Source: an uncultured Lachnospiraceae bacterium
GTDB lineage: Bacteria; Bacillota_A; Clostridia; Lachnospirales; Lachnospiraceae
Assembly: GCA_902773195.1 (NCBI GenBank)
Contig: CACYDL010000185.1
Location: 1-47,805, forward strand
DNA: 47,805 bases
Reading direction: 5' to 3'
The translations under genes were made by a program, and so were the position numbers. Under the pieces are notes generated by a model that worked only from the letters and a program-made list of their open reading frames with translations, did no database searches and had not been told where the DNA came from. This document shows positions 45,869 through 47,805 of this stretch, piece after piece; positions within the stretch are counted from its first letter, which is position 1, and each line of letters starts with the position of its first letter.

Positions 45869-47805
45869 ATGGAAGAGAACAGGGACCGGAACGGAATGCC
45901 CGGAGAGGAAACGTCCGGGAGACAGAGCGGACCGGGATACGGAGAACCGGGTTACGGCGAGCACTTCGATTTCGGACATGAGGAAAGCAGAAAGAATGCG
46001 GAATTCCGCCAGAGACGCAGGAGCCGCGCGTCCGGAGAGGACCGGGAGGGAGGCGGATATTTCAGCCGGTACGACGCCTACCGGTTCAGGACCCCGGAGC
46101 CCGGGGATCCGGGGACGTCCGACGGTGGGAATTCCGATCCCGGCGCCCCTGCGCCCGGGTCAGCCCCGGGGAACAGCGGGGGTCCGGACATCGCCCGGGG
46201 AACCGGCGCCGGCCCGAATCCGGGCGGAGAAAGGGACATTTTCCCGGACGACCCGGAGAGAAGACGGAACAACGTGATCTTCGGCGTGGCCATCGCGGCG
46301 ATGACGGTGATTCTCGCGGTGATTCTGGTGTCCGCGGCCGCGCAGCTCATCAGACCGAAGAACCCGGACAGGAAGACCGCGAGCGCTCCGGAGACCGCCG
46401 CCGTCAGCATGGCGGAGGAGGCCGCGGAGGAAGAAGCGAAGGAAGCGGAAGAGACCGAAGAGCCGGAAAAGACGGTGGAAGCGGCAAAGACGGGAGAGAC
46501 GGGAGAGACCGCCCCTGCGGGCAGCTCTGCCGCCGGGTCAGAGGCCGAAGAGGCTGCGGAGGAGAAACCTGCCGGGGAAGAGAAAACGGCAGGCGAAGAG
46601 GAGAACGCCGGGGAAGAGGCGCCGAAAGAAGCGGCGGCCCTTCCGGCGGCTGAGGCGGAGACGGCCGGGGCGCAGGAAAGCCCGGAGAATTCCGTGTACA
46701 GCGTGCAGGAGGTCGTCAGGAAGGCGATGCCCGCGATGGTCTCCATCACCAATATGACGGTGCAGGAATACCGCTCCTACAACGGACTGATGAACAGCAG
46801 GGATGCCGTCTCGTCCGGCAGCGGCATCATCATCGGGATTACGGACGAGGCGGTCCAGATCGCCACCAATTATCACGTCATCGCCGACGCGGACGATATC
46901 ACCGCCGCCTTCGCGGACGACAGCACGGCGCCGGGCACCGTGAAGGGCGTGGACGCGGACAGCGATCTCGCCGTGATCGAGGTGGCCACCGCGGATATTT
47001 CCTGTGAGACCAGGGACGCCATACAGGTCATCACGATCGGCGACTCCGACGCCCTCGAGGTGGGAGAGCCCGTGATCGCCATCGGAAACGCTCTCGGCTA
47101 CGGTCAGTCCGTCTCCAGCGGCATCGTCAGCGCCGTCAACCGGGTCCTGAAGGACTCGGACGGCACCGTCAGGGAGATGATCCAGACGGACGCCTCGATC
47201 AATCCGGGCAATTCGGGCGGCGCCCTCCTGAACATGCAGGGCGAGCTCGTCGGAATCAATGAGATCAAGTACGTCGACACCACCGTGGAGGGCGTCGGAT
47301 ACGCGATACCGGCCGCCGATGCGGTTCCGATTCTGGAGAAGCTCCGGAATTCCGAGGAGAAGGAACCGGCCGCCGAAGGGAAGGAAGCGTACCTCGGCGT
47401 CACGATCGCGACGGTCCCGGCGGCGTATGTCAAGAACCTGGGCTATCCCGCCGGCGCCTGCGTCATCGATCTCACGGAGGGCGGCCCGGCGGCCGGCGCC
47501 GGGGTCATGATCAACGATATCATCACCTCCGTCGAGGGTGCGGCGGTCACCTCCCAGGAGGATCTTCTGGAGGAACTCTCCTACTATGAGGCCGGAGAGG
47601 AGATCAGCGTCACCCTCAGCCGGCCGGATATCGAGCAGGGCACCTTCAGCAAGGTCAGCGTCACCATCACCCTGGGAAGCCGCGCGGACGCCGTAGAAAA
47701 CGGCCTGATGAACGAGGACGGCAGCCCGGTTGAGCCGGAAGGAGAAGAACCCGGCGAAGGAGGACCCGCGGAAGGAGCGCCGGACGCAGACGGGCCCGGC
47801 GGAGA
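45869..47805 (+). CDS. HtrA/DegP-like membrane serine protease, cut by the window end
   Basis: The frame is open for 645 codons and runs off the window, so the C-terminus is missing. A long polar cytoplasmic part rich in Gly/Arg/Glu/Pro (1-133) precedes one membrane helix (about 136-157). Outside it has an extremely acidic Ala/Glu/Lys linker (about 165-275), a trypsin-like protease domain with H336 (NYHVI), D366 (DSDLAV) and S449 (NPGNSGGAL), and a PDZ domain (about 510-590; 'YLGVTIATVPAAYV', 'AGVMINDIITSVEGAAV'). The final visible residues are Glu/Pro/Gly-rich, suggesting another disordered tail. All catalytic residues are present. HtrA proteins degrade misfolded proteins at the wall. GGAAAGGAA precedes the ATG. 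No strong promoter was seen in the 100-nt gap; TATAAG at 45793-45798 is a weak candidate. Confidence 0.93.
   Translation, partial: MEENRDRNGMPGEETSGRQSGPGYGEPGYGEHFDFGHEESRKNAEFRQRRRSRASGEDREGGGYFSRYDAYRFRTPEPGDPGTSDGGNSDPGAPAPGSAPGNSGGPDIARGTGAGPNPGGERDIFPDDPERRRNNVIFGVAIAAMTVILAVILVSAAAQLIRPKNPDRKTASAPETAAVSMAEEAAEEEAKEAEETEEPEKTVEAAKTGETGETAPAGSSAAGSEAEEAAEEKPAGEEKTAGEEENAGEEAPKEAAALPAAEAETAGAQESPENSVYSVQEVVRKAMPAMVSITNMTVQEYRSYNGLMNSRDAVSSGSGIIIGITDEAVQIATNYHVIADADDITAAFADDSTAPGTVKGVDADSDLAVIEVATADISCETRDAIQVITIGDSDALEVGEPVIAIGNALGYGQSVSSGIVSAVNRVLKDSDGTVREMIQTDASINPGNSGGALLNMQGELVGINEIKYVDTTVEGVGYAIPAADAVPILEKLRNSEEKEPAAEGKEAYLGVTIATVPAAYVKNLGYPAGACVIDLTEGGPAAGAGVMINDIITSVEGAAVTSQEDLLEELSYYEAGEEISVTLSRPDIEQGTFSKVSVTITLGSRADAVENGLMNEDGSPVEPEGEEPGEGGPAEGAPDADGPGG

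Overview
The window is GC-rich DNA from a Gram-positive bacterium of the class Clostridia, most likely Lachnospiraceae-like. This is inferred from gene order and protein types, not from a database search. The block rho - rpmE - DUF1385 (YqhQ family) - prmC - prfA is a Firmicutes arrangement. A LytR-CpsA-Psr (LCP) protein, a NodB deacetylase with GW-type wall repeats, a lipoprotein and an HtrA-like protease also fit a single-membrane cell. Nearly all genes lie on the plus strand; only the NodB deacetylase and argG are on the minus strand.

Layout. (1) 0.1-9.1 kb: a signalling block. It holds a SARP/BTAD-type regulator with a degenerate GGDEF-like tail, a 1219-aa hybrid histidine kinase, an HD-GYP response regulator (c-di-GMP hydrolysis) and a secreted-sensor diguanylate cyclase with Reg_prop repeats (c-di-GMP synthesis). 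(2) 9.2-14.7 kb: tRNA-Leu(UAG), rho with an in-frame 45-bp minisatellite, rpmE, DUF1385, prmC and prfA. (3) 14.7-19.5 kb: a sugar-nucleotidyltransferase-like gene, glmM, a TPR lipoprotein and, convergent with them, the NodB deacetylase. (4) 19.6-25.8 kb: arginine biosynthesis, with argG divergent from argC-argJ-argB-argD across an AT-rich interval carrying two promoters and repeated TGCAT elements that look like ArgR operators. (5) 25.8-45.8 kb: a rhamnose-containing cell-surface polysaccharide locus. It has rfbB, rfbA, rfbC, an ABC exporter (Wzm/Wzt, the latter with a Wzt-type C-terminal domain), a 1460-aa methyltransferase-kinase-glycosyltransferase fusion, three more multi- or single-domain GT2 proteins, rfbD, a polyprenyl-phosphate sugar-phosphate transferase, an LCP ligase and a rhamnosyltransferase-like GT2. 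(6) 45.9 kb to the end: an HtrA-like membrane protease cut by the window edge.

How the surface locus probably works (inference). The WbaP-type transferase primes undecaprenyl phosphate. RfbABCD make dTDP-L-rhamnose. The tandem GT2 proteins elongate the chain. The methyltransferase/kinase part of the 1460-aa protein caps the non-reducing end, as WbdD does in Gram-negative ABC-dependent O-antigens. The Wzt C-terminal domain may recognise the cap, Wzm/Wzt exports the chain, and the LCP protein joins it to peptidoglycan. A WbdD-like terminator fused to two glycosyltransferase domains in a Gram-positive wall-glycan locus is the most interesting item in the window.

Several promoters have near-ideal -10 boxes with a -35 of TTGCAT or TTGCAA at 17-bp spacing. 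Tandem minisatellites occur within rho, just after rho, between argJ and argB, and at the end of the diguanylate cyclase gene. No insertion sequence, prophage or CRISPR array was seen. No gene-free stretch exceeds about 300 bases; the two longest (11149-11448 and 20962-21235) are described as features.
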